From the NCBI GenBank assembly GCA_031261985.1, contig JAISIR010000014.1, positions 1-64,000 on the forward strand: a stretch of DNA of 64,000 bases, in the 5' to 3' direction. The notes below the pieces were generated by a model. It was not told the origin of the DNA. It was given only the letters and a program-made list of their open reading frames with translations, and did no database searches. Positions 25,868 through 35,210 of the stretch are shown here, piece by piece. The position numbers and the translations under genes are program-made. The DNA is from Clostridiales bacterium. Lineage in GTDB: Bacteria > Bacillota > Clostridia > Monoglobales > WRBX01. The first letter of the stretch is position 1; the number at the start of each line of letters is the position of its first letter.

Positions 25868-26995
25868 ATGAAATTCACATGTAATTTAGCAGAAATTCAA
25901 GAAGCAACTAACGCTACAATAAAGGTATCTTCTAGTTCTTCGCCACAAATAGAGCTAATGGGTATATACATAGTTGCAAAAGGCGATAACGTCGTTTTAA
26001 CTTGCAATAACCTAGAACTTAGCATAGAAGACACAATTAATGCCAAGGTAGAAGAACAGGGCGAGATTATTCTGCATGCAAGACTATTCTCTGATATCTT
26101 AAATAAACTAAGCGGCGAGACGGTTTCCATAGAAACTAAATCTAATGGCGACGATAGCCAAATTTTAACGGTTAAAGCAGGGCGCAGCAAGTTCGATTTA
26201 ACCTCGCTAACCGGCAATAACTTCCCTACTACACCAATTGTCGATAGCGCATATGAAGTTACAATAATTGCCGATGTGCTAAAAGATTTAATTAAATCTA
26301 CCGCCTTTGCTGCAGGGGTTTTGGCCCTTGGTAAGCGCGATTTAACTGGTTGTTTGCTAGAAGTAACCGAAAGTTGCATACGCATGGTAGCATTAGATGG
26401 CTACCGACTAGCCTTGTGCGAATACGCAATAACCGATAAATCTTCAATAGGCAAGGTAACCATTCCGGCAAAATCTCTTACCGAGTGGCTAAAAATTGCA
26501 CCCGATGAACCTATAGACGTCAAAATTAAAGCCAGCGATAAATTCGTTGCCTTCGAGTATGGTAATATCAGATGGACCAGCCGCGTTATAGCAGGCGATT
26601 TTGTCGATTACAATAAAATTATCCCAGCCGAGTGGAAGACAACTATTACCATGCCAAAAGCTAGAGTTCAACTAGCTGTAGAGCGTGCTGCAACCGTTAT
26701 TTTAGGCGATATTGCCAAGGCGCCAATTTCTATCGACATAACTGCCGACGGGCTTAATTTTGAGTGTACCACAACGGCAGGGAACGCCGAGGATATGGTA
26801 AATGTGGCGGTAAATGGCGATAATTTTAAAATAGGCTTTAACCATCGCTTTTTGCTAGAGGCGTTGCGCAACGTGCATACCGAAGATGTTAAAATAGAGA
26901 TGATAAGCCCGCATAATCCTGCGCTTATTACACCAATAGAGAAGGACGATAAAAAACTTAAATCATTGCATTTGGTTCTTCCTGTTAAATTATAG
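25868..26995 (+). CDS. dnaN: DNA polymerase III sliding clamp, beta subunit
   Basis: This 375-residue protein has the three-fold clamp architecture, with the MKFTCNLAEIQEAT start, GCLLEV...VALDGYRLAL in domain 2 and the typical C-terminus LITPIEKDD...HLVLPVKL. It tethers the polymerase to DNA. It has its own promoter and is followed by recF. dnaA, normally just upstream, is absent from this neighbourhood. Confidence 0.97.
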   Translation: MKFTCNLAEIQEATNATIKVSSSSSPQIELMGIYIVAKGDNVVLTCNNLELSIEDTINAKVEEQGEIILHARLFSDILNKLSGETVSIETKSNGDDSQILTVKAGRSKFDLTSLTGNNFPTTPIVDSAYEVTIIADVLKDLIKSTAFAAGVLALGKRDLTGCLLEVTESCIRMVALDGYRLALCEYAITDKSSIGKVTIPAKSLTEWLKIAPDEPIDVKIKASDKFVAFEYGNIRWTSRVIAGDFVDYNKIIPAEWKTTITMPKARVQLAVERAATVILGDIAKAPISIDITADGLNFECTTTAGNAEDMVNVAVNGDNFKIGFNHRFLLEALRNVHTEDVKIEMISPHNPALITPIEKDDKKLKSLHLVLPVKL

Positions 26996-27004
26996 AAGAA
27001 AGAT

Positions 27005-27026
27005 AAAGCCAGAAACTTCTGGCTTT
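27005..27026 (+). terminator. Hairpin between dnaN and recF
   Basis: Perfect 9-bp arms AAAGCCAGA/TCTGGCTTT followed by TGAG rather than a long T run. It may reduce read-through from dnaN into recF. Confidence 0.5.
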
Positions 27027-27050
27027 TGAGTTATATAATATTACTGTCTT

Positions 27051-28151
27051 ATGATAATAAACAATATACATTTAAAAAGTTTTAGAAATCATGCCGACCG
27101 CAGCTTTACGTTTGCCCCAGGCTTAAACCTTATTTGTGGCGAAAATGGTGTCGGTAAAACTAATATCCTTGAAGCTATACACTTAATTGCAACAAGTAAA
27201 TCACATCGCGGCGCACGTGAACGCGAGATGATAGAGTATAACAAGCCTTGCTCGGGTGTAGCTTTAAAGTACTTTGCTCAAGAGCGCGACCAAACACTTT
27301 CGGTAACCTTAGAGCATAATGCCAAGCGGCATTTTTGCCATAATAACGTTGCCATTAAGCGGACGTCTGACCTTTTAGGCTTGCTTAATATTGTCATTTT
27401 TACGCCCGACGACCTGCAACTTATAAAGGGCTTACCTGGGCTTCGTCGCCGTTTTTTAGATTTAACCATTTGTCAAGCCAAGCCTAAATACTTTAGTGCA
27501 CTTTCTAGCTATAATCGAGTAGTGTATCAAAAAAACGAGTTGCTAAAACGCGAGGCAGATAGTGACACGCTAGAAATCTGGAACGAGCAGCTTGCCGATT
27601 ATGGCGCAACAGTGGCAGAGTATCGCCGCGACTTTTTACGATATTTAGCCGCCATAACTGCCGATAAATTTAGTGAAGTAGTCAACCATAAATTATCGCT
27701 TAGGTATATAAATAATTACACGGATGATGCTAAAATTAATAACCCCACAAGCATTGCAAAAGCCTCACTAGAGCCGCGCGATAAAGAAAGTGTCAAGCAG
27801 GATATATTATCCGCCATTAACCGCCATGCTAAAAAAGAACGCAGGTACAAAATGTCTATCATAGGCGTGCATCGTGACGATTTTAGTTTTGCAATGGATA
27901 ATAAGCCCGCCAAAGCCTTTTGCAGCCAGGGTCAGCAGCGTACAATTGTTATTTGTACAAAGCTAGCAACCGTTATGTGGTTAGATATGTGCGCCAAGGA
28001 TAAGCCAATTTTATTGCTTGACGATGTTTTTTCGGAATTAGACGATAATAGGCAGCATTATATATTGCAAAATATTGAAGGCATGCAAACTATAGTTACA
28101 TCTACAACCGATAATATTGTAAAGGAGTATGCAAAATGTATTTATATATAG
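27051..28151 (+). CDS. recF: DNA replication and repair protein RecF
   Basis: This 366-residue SMC-like ATPase has Walker A GENGVGKTN near residue 30, the signature region around SQGQQRT and Walker B ILLLDDVFSELD. RecF helps load RecA at gaps with RecO/RecR. It follows dnaN as usual. No strong ribosome-binding site precedes ATG 27051, which may mean low translation. Its end overlaps remB by 16 bases. Confidence 0.96.
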   Translation: MIINNIHLKSFRNHADRSFTFAPGLNLICGENGVGKTNILEAIHLIATSKSHRGAREREMIEYNKPCSGVALKYFAQERDQTLSVTLEHNAKRHFCHNNVAIKRTSDLLGLLNIVIFTPDDLQLIKGLPGLRRRFLDLTICQAKPKYFSALSSYNRVVYQKNELLKREADSDTLEIWNEQLADYGATVAEYRRDFLRYLAAITADKFSEVVNHKLSLRYINNYTDDAKINNPTSIAKASLEPRDKESVKQDILSAINRHAKKERRYKMSIIGVHRDDFSFAMDNKPAKAFCSQGQQRTIVICTKLATVMWLDMCAKDKPILLLDDVFSELDDNRQHYILQNIEGMQTIVTSTTDNIVKEYAKCIYI

Positions 28152-28432
28152 GTGGCGATAAAACCATTAGAATGCAAGACGTCGTGGCGGTTATAGATAT
28201 CGAAAATACCACTACATCTAAGCACACGCGTAAATTTTTAGCCGCAGCAGAAGAGCGGGGAAACATAACCGAAACAACTAAAGAAATGCCCAAAAGTTTT
28301 GTTGTAGAGTCTCCTACAGTTGGGCTTAATGCCACGGAGCATGTAGATATATCCAATGCTGATGCCGACCAAAAAGTGTACCTTTGCGGCGTACATACTT
28401 CTACAATTAATCAGCGTTCATCTGATAGGTAA
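28136..28432 (+). CDS. remB: DUF370/RemB (YaaB)-like protein
   Basis: This 98-residue protein begins MYLYIGGDKTIRMQDVVAVID, the DUF370 signature of RemB/YaaB, which in Bacillus lies directly after recF and affects biofilm matrix genes. Translation is coupled to recF: an AAGGAG site and the start lie inside the recF end. The C-terminal 35 residues are less conserved. Confidence 0.9.
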   Translation: MYLYIGGDKTIRMQDVVAVIDIENTTTSKHTRKFLAAAEERGNITETTKEMPKSFVVESPTVGLNATEHVDISNADADQKVYLCGVHTSTINQRSSDR

Positions 28433-28447
28433 AAGGAGGATTTTAAT

Positions 28448-29314
28448 ATGGAATACGAAAAAATTATGAAATTATACGAAACAAATTCCATAGGTGAACA
28501 TTGCCTTTTAGATAGTAGCATTAAAATGGGAACGAATAATAAAATAGGCAAGTATTGCAAAATTGGAAGCAACTCTGCGGTGAAAGGTAACAATACCATA
28601 GACGATTACGTTACGATAGTAAATAGCAAAGTGGCAGATGATTGCAAATTCTCCATGGGTGGTAAAATATTCCATTGCCCTAAAATTGCCAAGGGTGCGC
28701 GCGTGGGTTCCTTTGCAGAAGTCCGTCATTGTGAGTTATCAGCCGATTCTACAATAGGCAGCTTAACCAGTCTATATAAAACTCACGTGGGCGAAAACTC
28801 TATTGTGCTAGGTGATTGCGACATTGACGATGCCCAAATTGGTGCCGAAACACTAATAGGAGAAACTTGCGATATCAATAGAGGTGTAAAAATAGGCGAC
28901 TTTGTTACCATCGGTAATAATGTGGTAATAGGCACAATGACAGAGATTGCCGACGGTGTAAGCATTGGTTATAACGTTAAAATAGGCAAAAATGCAAGGA
29001 TTATCCACGATGTTCCCGATAATACTAAAATACCCGATAAAGCTGATGTGGATAAAATGTATGCCGAGGTTAATTTTTTTACTAAAAAAAGCCCTAGCTT
29101 TACAAAATGGGCTAACTTTGTAAGGGATGCCGCTATAAAAAAACACCCAATAATGTCTATTTCCTCCGATAGAGTTTTGCGTTCGGTGCTATGGAGAGAG
29201 AATAATAACAGCGATTTTAAGTATGGGTTAAGAGATTTATTCGGTATTATAAAAAAACAGCCAGCAAAAAATGATGCCAGCGGAAAGGATATGCCGATAA
29301 ATAATAAAAGATAA
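28448..29314 (+). CDS. Left-handed beta-helix (hexapeptide-repeat) protein
   Basis: This 288-residue protein has many hexapeptide units of the form [IV]GxNxx from about residue 15 to 190, such as IGKYCKIGSNSAV and VKIGDFVTIGNNVVIG, as in GlmU or sugar acyltransferases. No nucleotidyltransferase domain precedes them. The C-terminal 95 residues are charged and not recognised. The substrate is unknown; a sugar acetyltransferase or a scaffold is possible. It has a strong AAAGGAGG site and follows remB by 15 bases. Confidence 0.75.
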   Translation: MEYEKIMKLYETNSIGEHCLLDSSIKMGTNNKIGKYCKIGSNSAVKGNNTIDDYVTIVNSKVADDCKFSMGGKIFHCPKIAKGARVGSFAEVRHCELSADSTIGSLTSLYKTHVGENSIVLGDCDIDDAQIGAETLIGETCDINRGVKIGDFVTIGNNVVIGTMTEIADGVSIGYNVKIGKNARIIHDVPDNTKIPDKADVDKMYAEVNFFTKKSPSFTKWANFVRDAAIKKHPIMSISSDRVLRSVLWRENNNSDFKYGLRDLFGIIKKQPAKNDASGKDMPINNKR

Positions 29315-29337
29315 TTGAGAATACTCAATTATCTTTT
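29306..29337. terminator. Bidirectional terminator between the hexapeptide gene and der
   Basis: Perfect 14-bp arms (29306-29319/29324-29337) with flanking A and T runs; the left arm includes the stop codon of the plus-strand gene. Confidence 0.85.
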
Positions 29338-29349
29338 GTTATTTATGAA

Positions 29350-30663
29350 TTATGATCTATTCCTACACTCCAGCTTAATCTGCGTGCCACTAAAATCAAA
29401 AGCCGTGCGCAACTGATTCTCAATATACCTTAAGTACGAAAAGTGCATTAATTGCGAATCGTTAACAAATAGTACAAAAGTAGGCGGGTTAACGCCTGTT
29501 TGCGTAGAATAATATATCTTCAACCGCTTGCCCTTATCGGCTGGCGGTTGTGTTTTAAGCGTAGCTTCGCCAATAATATCGTTTAACGCACCAGTTGCAA
29601 CACGCTTGGTCGCCTGCCCCACAACAAACTTAACTTTCTCAAAAACGTGGTTAGTTCGCAAGCCCGTCTTGGCAGATATATAAATAATCGGCGCATAAGT
29701 GCAAAATATAAGCTTATTGCGAATCTCTTTCTCAAATTTTTTAACCGAGTCATTATCCTTCTCTATCGCATCCCATTTATTAACCGCTATAACTATCGGC
29801 TTGCCATTATCATGCGCATATCCAGCAATTTTTGTGTCCTGCTCGGTAACGCCTTCGGTGGCATCTATCATGTGCAATACACAATCAGCACGGTCCATAC
29901 TATTTAAGCTGCGAATCACACTATAATGCTCTATATTCTCGTCAATCTTACCTCGCTTGCGCATGCCAGCGGTGTCTATCAGCACATAATCCTTGCCATT
30001 ATAATCTAGCCTAGTATCAATACTATCGCGCGTGGTGCCAGCAATGGGCGAAACTATAACACGCTCTTGATTAAGCAACTTATTAATAAGCGACGATTTA
30101 CCACTGTTAGGCTTACCCACAATAGCAATCTTAAGCGCATCATCGTCGGAATCAACTTCATCATCATTTTTAGGGAAGCGCGTTATAACCTCGTCTAGCA
30201 AATCGCCAATCCCTATCCCATGCACACTACTTACGCAATAAGGGTCACCCATGCCAAGTGTGTAAAAGTCAAACTTCGCCAGCTCCGCCTTGGGTAAATT
30301 ATCCGATTTATTACATACAAGTATAGTAGGTTTGCCGCTTTTAAGCAAAAGCCGCGCCACCTCGGTATCGGCAGCTGTTACACCAATGCGGACATCGGTC
30401 ACCATTATCACTACATCGGCCAGGTCAATCGCCATTTGCGCCTGCGTGCGGATATTCTTTAATATTAAATCATCAGATTTCGGCTCAAATCCGCCGGTGT
30501 CTATCATCTGGAAATCCACGCCGTTCCAGGTCGCCGTCGTGTAAACCCTATCACGCGTTACACCAGGGGTATCCTCTACAATCGAGATTCGCTTACCCGC
30601 TATTTTATTAAAAAGTGTGGATTTACCAACGTTAGGACGACCCACAATTGCTAAAGTTTTCAT
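29350..30663 (-). CDS. der: Ribosome-associated GTPase Der (EngA)
   Basis: This 437-residue protein has two tandem GTPase domains, with P-loops GRPNVGKST (about 7-15) and GKPNSGKSS (about 184-192), DTPG/DTAG switch motifs, NKSD and NKWD specificity motifs, and a C-terminal KH-like domain. Der is essential for large-subunit assembly. It lies 34 bases after cdaR on the same strand. Confidence 0.97.
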   Translation of the reverse strand: MKTLAIVGRPNVGKSTLFNKIAGKRISIVEDTPGVTRDRVYTTATWNGVDFQMIDTGGFEPKSDDLILKNIRTQAQMAIDLADVVIMVTDVRIGVTAADTEVARLLLKSGKPTILVCNKSDNLPKAELAKFDFYTLGMGDPYCVSSVHGIGIGDLLDEVITRFPKNDDEVDSDDDALKIAIVGKPNSGKSSLINKLLNQERVIVSPIAGTTRDSIDTRLDYNGKDYVLIDTAGMRKRGKIDENIEHYSVIRSLNSMDRADCVLHMIDATEGVTEQDTKIAGYAHDNGKPIVIAVNKWDAIEKDNDSVKKFEKEIRNKLIFCTYAPIIYISAKTGLRTNHVFEKVKFVVGQATKRVATGALNDIIGEATLKTQPPADKGKRLKIYYSTQTGVNPPTFVLFVNDSQLMHFSYLRYIENQLRTAFDFSGTQIKLECRNRS

Positions 30664-30697
30664 ATCGTTATACCTTTCGTTTTAAGTTACGATAAAC

Positions 30698-31627
30698 TTA
30701 CTCAATAACATTTATCATAAACTTATCCTTTTGTAATACTCCCGCAGGCAAATCCAGCTTAATTTCGGTCAACACCCGGCGTTTAATATAGCTAACGTTA
30801 AACTCAACAGTAGCAACACTTGATATATTATCCAAAACATCTTTCGTGCCAAATAACGTTACCTCGTCAGGGCAATCTATCGTTTTACCATCGGCATTAG
30901 TAGCGTTTATTTGCACAGGTACAGTTTTAGCATAATACACCTCTGCCGTTACACTAACTTGCTCAGGCGATATATTAAGCTCAACATTGGTAATCTCAAC
31001 ATCATTCCCTGATAGCAATTTATACCCATTTGTTTGGGTAAAAGAAGCCGTCGCGCCAGTTAAATTTATCGGAACCTCTACTCTATCAATTGTAAGCAGG
31101 GTATTTTGCGCGCCACTTATTGTTACCTCGCCCACGCTAGGAGCATGCGAATAAAGCACATAATCGGCAGGCATCTTACCCTCTTGAACAACTAAAACAG
31201 GGAATTTTTTGGTGGCAAGCGTGTCTATATTAACCGAAAAATTATCCACCGTCTGCTTAACAACGCTTAAATCTGCCGATGGCAATTGAATATTAAGCGG
31301 AATAACATGCGTGCCAACCGATAGATAATTAGATAAATCGGCAATTACACTTATGTTTTTATTGTTAGCGCGTTTTACCATGCTTCTTGGCCCGCGAATA
31401 GTTATATTCATAGATTTATCCGAATCGTCTATAGAATTAGAAACAACCAAGCTATGCTCGGTTAGCATGCTATAGTTAGACACCACAATAGGGACATTGT
31501 AAATAGTTGCCTCTGTCTGCGGGTTTAAAAATGCCACTACATAATACCAAAAGAATATCGCTAATAATAAAGAAAGTAATTTTAAACCAATGTTTCGGGT
31601 TAAAAGTCGGCTGACAGATATTTTCAT
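30698..31627 (-). CDS. cdaR: CdaR (YbbR-domain) regulator of diadenylate cyclase
   Basis: This 309-residue protein has an N-terminal membrane anchor (about residues 15-33) and three YbbR repeats, ending with ILTEIKLDLPAG. Its start overlaps the cdaA stop by four bases. In other Bacillota CdaR binds and modulates the membrane cyclase CdaA. The usual third gene, glmM, is not present here. Confidence 0.92.
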   Translation of the reverse strand: MKISVSRLLTRNIGLKLLSLLLAIFFWYYVVAFLNPQTEATIYNVPIVVSNYSMLTEHSLVVSNSIDDSDKSMNITIRGPRSMVKRANNKNISVIADLSNYLSVGTHVIPLNIQLPSADLSVVKQTVDNFSVNIDTLATKKFPVLVVQEGKMPADYVLYSHAPSVGEVTISGAQNTLLTIDRVEVPINLTGATASFTQTNGYKLLSGNDVEITNVELNISPEQVSVTAEVYYAKTVPVQINATNADGKTIDCPDEVTLFGTKDVLDNISSVATVEFNVSYIKRRVLTEIKLDLPAGVLQKDKFMINVIE

Positions 31628-32529
31628 TCGTCATTTCCTCCTTTATCATCGGGTGCAAAACTCATCTCGGTATTACCATGCGTATCCTGGCCCTGCAGGG
31701 CAGAATCTTTAGAAAACACATTCCACCAATGTTTAGGCTTATCAAAAGTTTCATCCGGAGGGTTATATATAGATTGCAACGCCGCCTTAAGCGTGGTAAC
31801 GGTTAGATTTCGCGTTAAATTACCGCCCGATGCGATAGAAATCTTTCCCGTCTCTTCACTTGTTACAATAACCATGCAATCGCTAACCTCGCTAATGCCA
31901 ATTGCAGCGCGATGACGAGTGCCAAGCTCTAAACTAAGGTTAGGGTTTTGCGTAAGCGGCAAAAAGCACGAGGCAGCGTATATCCTACCACCGCGGATAA
32001 TAGTCGCACCGTCGTGCAGCGGCGTGTTAGGCACAAAAATATTCATCAGCAGCTCGGACGAAATATCACTTTGGATAACAATACCTGTTCTAACAATATC
32101 GTCAATTTTCTCGGTACGCTCAATAATTATAATACTACCTATCTTTTTATTGGCAAGCCCAACGGTCGCCTCGCATAATTCGCCAACAATAATTTCAGAT
32201 TTATCTATAGCTTGAGTGTCTTTAGGCAAAAACATCCGCACAAATTTAGACCGCCCCATTTGCTCAAGCGCGCGTCTAAGCTCAGGCTGAAAAACAACTA
32301 GGAGGGCAATTAACCCTACCTGAGTTGCCGCCTGAAGTATATAATTAACGGTGTGCAGCCCTAAAAATTGGCTTAATTGCTGAATTATAAGCAACACAAG
32401 TATACCCTTTAGCAGCAGCTCGGCACGCGTGTAGCGTATAAGCTTTAAAAAGGTATAAATTGCAAGCGCGACGATTATAATATCGCAAACATCGCGGATA
32501 CCAATGAAATTGTTTGTAATTAAAGGCAT
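31624..32529 (-). CDS. cdaA: Diadenylate cyclase CdaA
   Basis: ATG 32529 is preferred because AAGAAGGTG lies upstream of it; the TTG at 32562 has no such site. The 301-residue protein has three N-terminal transmembrane helices and a DAC domain with the catalytic motifs LHDGATII and GTRHRAAIG. It makes cyclic di-AMP from two ATP, a signal controlling potassium and cell-wall homeostasis. It is coupled to cdaR. Confidence 0.96.
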   Translation of the reverse strand: MPLITNNFIGIRDVCDIIIVALAIYTFLKLIRYTRAELLLKGILVLLIIQQLSQFLGLHTVNYILQAATQVGLIALLVVFQPELRRALEQMGRSKFVRMFLPKDTQAIDKSEIIVGELCEATVGLANKKIGSIIIIERTEKIDDIVRTGIVIQSDISSELLMNIFVPNTPLHDGATIIRGGRIYAASCFLPLTQNPNLSLELGTRHRAAIGISEVSDCMVIVTSEETGKISIASGGNLTRNLTVTTLKAALQSIYNPPDETFDKPKHWWNVFSKDSALQGQDTHGNTEMSFAPDDKGGNDE

Positions 32530-32591
32530 AAACTTTGGCACCTTCTTTCGATAACATGGCAAAAATAAAGAAGTGAGAGAACCCTATTTTT

Positions 32592-33395
32592 TTACTTCCC
32601 CAAGTTCTTCGCAACGCGCGGATAATTTTTAGGCGTAGCGGCGGTTTTAGATATTATAACAACCGAGTGAATTATTTTATCTCGCGCATTTTCATCACCC
32701 TTGTTACAACTCACACCGCCCTCCGCACATTCTCCCTTGGCATGCTTATTGCTAGCTCCAGCCGATGCACTCGGCACACTACTTATAATTTTGCACTCGG
32801 TATCAATTTGCAGCTCATTAAGCTGGTCAAGTTCGGGCAGACAATATTTTTTGATGCTAATATTATCGCCACCTAACCGAATAATTAAATCTCGGCTTAA
32901 CTCAAGTTCGTCTTCTGGCTCGGGGCCTTTCATGGCAATCACACACCCGCCCACCTTAACCAGCGGTAGGCTAAGCTCTGCCAAAACACGCATGTTACTA
33001 ACCGCGCGCGAAACCACAACATCAAACCCCTCGCGCATCTCGCTGCTACGTCCTAAATCTTCAGCTCGGGCATGTATGGCAGAAACATTCACAAGCCCAA
33101 GCTGCGCCGATACATCTTTTAAAAAAGTAACGCGCTTATTTAAGCTATCTATTAAAGTAAATTTACAGTCTGGTCGGGTTATCGCCAAAGGAATACCCGG
33201 GAACCCTGCGCCAGAACCAATATCTGCCACCATTGCTCCATTTGGGATATACCGTGAGATTGCCAAACTATCGATAAAGTGCTTGGTGCAAACTTCATCA
33301 CGCTCGGTTATGGCGGTTAAATTAAACTTGGCATTGGTCTCTATTAGTAGGTTATAATACTTCTCGAACTTCTCGTCATTAAATTGATGTTCCAT
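32592..33395 (-). CDS. rsmG: 16S rRNA (guanine-527-N7)-methyltransferase RsmG with a C-terminal insertion
   Basis: This 267-residue methyltransferase has ADIGSGAGFPGIPLAI (SAM-binding), FKLIDS-like acidic loop (TLIDSLNKR) and VVSRAVSNM. Between SVPSA near residue 207 and HSVVIISKTAATPKNYPR at the end lies a low-complexity stretch of about 35 residues rich in Ala, Gly, Lys, Glu and Cys, not seen in typical 235-240-residue RsmG. It starts two bases after the pckG stop. Confidence 0.94.
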   Translation of the reverse strand: MEHQFNDEKFEKYYNLLIETNAKFNLTAITERDEVCTKHFIDSLAISRYIPNGAMVADIGSGAGFPGIPLAITRPDCKFTLIDSLNKRVTFLKDVSAQLGLVNVSAIHARAEDLGRSSEMREGFDVVVSRAVSNMRVLAELSLPLVKVGGCVIAMKGPEPEDELELSRDLIIRLGGDNISIKKYCLPELDQLNELQIDTECKIISSVPSASAGASNKHAKGECAEGGVSCNKGDENARDKIIHSVVIISKTAATPKNYPRVAKNLGK

Positions 33396-33397
33396 AA

Positions 33398-35158
33398 TTA
33401 CTTATTCAAACGCGATTCTAGCTCGTCCATCTGCTTGGCAATTTCAAGCGGTAAATGCTCACCAAAGCGCGACATAAACTCGCGAATCCCTTTTAAATCT
33501 TCCAGCCAAAGTGAGCTATCCACCTTTAACAACTCAGCCATCTGCCCATCGGTAATATCTAAGCCATCAATATTGATATCATCTGCTTTAGGTAATAATC
33601 CAATAGCCGAAGCGTCAGCTTCTACTTCGTTATTAGTACGCGAAACTATCCAGTTTAGCACGCGCAAATTATCGCCAAAGCCGGGCCATAAAAACTTGCC
33701 GTTATCATCTTTTTTAAACCAGTTAACGTGGAATATTTTAGGCGGATTAGCCACTTTTTTACCTGTTTCAAGCCAGTGAGCAAAGTACTCGCCCATGTTA
33801 TATCCACAAAACGGAAGCATAGCAAACGGGTCGCGACGTACAACACCAACAGCTCCTGCGGCAGCGGCAGTTGTTTCACTAGCCATAGAGCTACCAATAA
33901 ACACACCATGGTTCCAATCAAATGCCTCGTATACCAACGGCGCGGTTTTAGCACGACGTCCACCAAACACAATGGCAGATAATGGCACGCCTGCAGGATT
34001 CTCGAACTCGGGCGATATACAAGGGCAATTTTTAGCCGGCGCGGTGAATCGGCTATTAGGGTGCGCACCTGGTGTAGACGAATCGGGGTGCCACTCGTTA
34101 CCACGCCAATCAATAGCATTTGCAGGCGGCTCGCCATCGGCACCTTCCCACCAAACGGTGTTATCTTCTGGGTTAAACAATACATTGGTAAATATGGTAT
34201 CACGCTTGGTAGATTCTAACGCGTTAGGGTTAGTTTTAGTAGATGTAAACGGTGCAACACCAAAGAACCCATTCTCGGGGTTAACCGCCCAAAGCCTGCC
34301 ATCGCTGCCTGGTCGAATCCAAGCTATATCATCGCCTACCGTCCATACTTTATAATCCTGTAAAATTTTAGGCGGAATAAGCATTGCAAGGTTAGTTTTA
34401 CCACAAGCAGACGGGAAGGCAGCTGCGATATATTTAATATCTCCCTTAGGGTTTTGCAAGCCCAAAATTAGCATGTGCTCGGCAAGCCAGCCTTCGGTTT
34501 TACCAAGATAAGATGCAATCCTTAACGCAAGGCACTTTTTACCTAGTAATACATTACCACCATAGCCCGAGTTTATGCTCATAATAGTGTTATCCTGTGG
34601 GAAGTGAGTAATATAGCGTTCGTCTGCATTAAGCTCGGCAACCGAGTGCCAACATTTAGTAAAATCGTCGCTCTCCTCACCCAATTGCTCTAACGCTTGG
34701 TCGCCTATGCGAGTCATGATATTCATGTTAAGCACTACATATCGGCTATCAGTAACCTCTATACCTACTTTACTAAAGCTAGAACCTTTAACACCCATTA
34801 TAAATGGGACAATATACATAGTTCTACCTTTCATTGCTCCGTTGTACAAAGCTTTAAGCCTAGCGTACATTTCATCGGGTGCTAGCCAGTTATTGGTAGG
34901 CCCTGCCTCGTCTTTAGTAGGAGTGCAAATAAAAGTCCTATCCTCCACACGCGCTACATCGTTAAGGGCTGTGCGATAGTAATAACACCCAGGCAGTTTC
35001 TCGGCATTAAGCTCTATTAGCTCGCCATCTGCTACAGCGTCATCTGCTAACGATTTCAGCTGAGCCTTGCTCCCATCAATCCAAACAACATTATCTGGAT
35101 TCAAAAGGTCTGTCGCTTCTTTGATAAACTTTAGTACATAAGGGTTGTTAGTCGGCAT
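33398..35158 (-). CDS. pckG: Phosphoenolpyruvate carboxykinase (GTP)
   Basis: This 586-residue enzyme interconverts oxaloacetate and PEP. The GTP-type kinase-1a motif FPSACGKTNLAML, the GDDIAWIRPG motif and GENGFFGVAP-like NPENGFFGVAP are present, which separates it from the ATP-dependent family. Start MPTNNP is preceded by AAAGGAGCTA. Pairing with rsmG downstream looks incidental. Confidence 0.97.
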   Translation of the reverse strand: MPTNNPYVLKFIKEATDLLNPDNVVWIDGSKAQLKSLADDAVADGELIELNAEKLPGCYYYRTALNDVARVEDRTFICTPTKDEAGPTNNWLAPDEMYARLKALYNGAMKGRTMYIVPFIMGVKGSSFSKVGIEVTDSRYVVLNMNIMTRIGDQALEQLGEESDDFTKCWHSVAELNADERYITHFPQDNTIMSINSGYGGNVLLGKKCLALRIASYLGKTEGWLAEHMLILGLQNPKGDIKYIAAAFPSACGKTNLAMLIPPKILQDYKVWTVGDDIAWIRPGSDGRLWAVNPENGFFGVAPFTSTKTNPNALESTKRDTIFTNVLFNPEDNTVWWEGADGEPPANAIDWRGNEWHPDSSTPGAHPNSRFTAPAKNCPCISPEFENPAGVPLSAIVFGGRRAKTAPLVYEAFDWNHGVFIGSSMASETTAAAAGAVGVVRRDPFAMLPFCGYNMGEYFAHWLETGKKVANPPKIFHVNWFKKDDNGKFLWPGFGDNLRVLNWIVSRTNNEVEADASAIGLLPKADDINIDGLDITDGQMAELLKVDSSLWLEDLKGIREFMSRFGEHLPLEIAKQMDELESRLNK

Positions 35159-35210
35159 AATTTAGGTTAGCTCCTTTTTTAACAAATGTTTTACATCTTT
35201 GTAAATTATA

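Noticed and set aside
33655-34355. Long ORFs on both strands inside pckG
   Set aside because: They are shadow frames of a strongly conserved enzyme and have no start signals.
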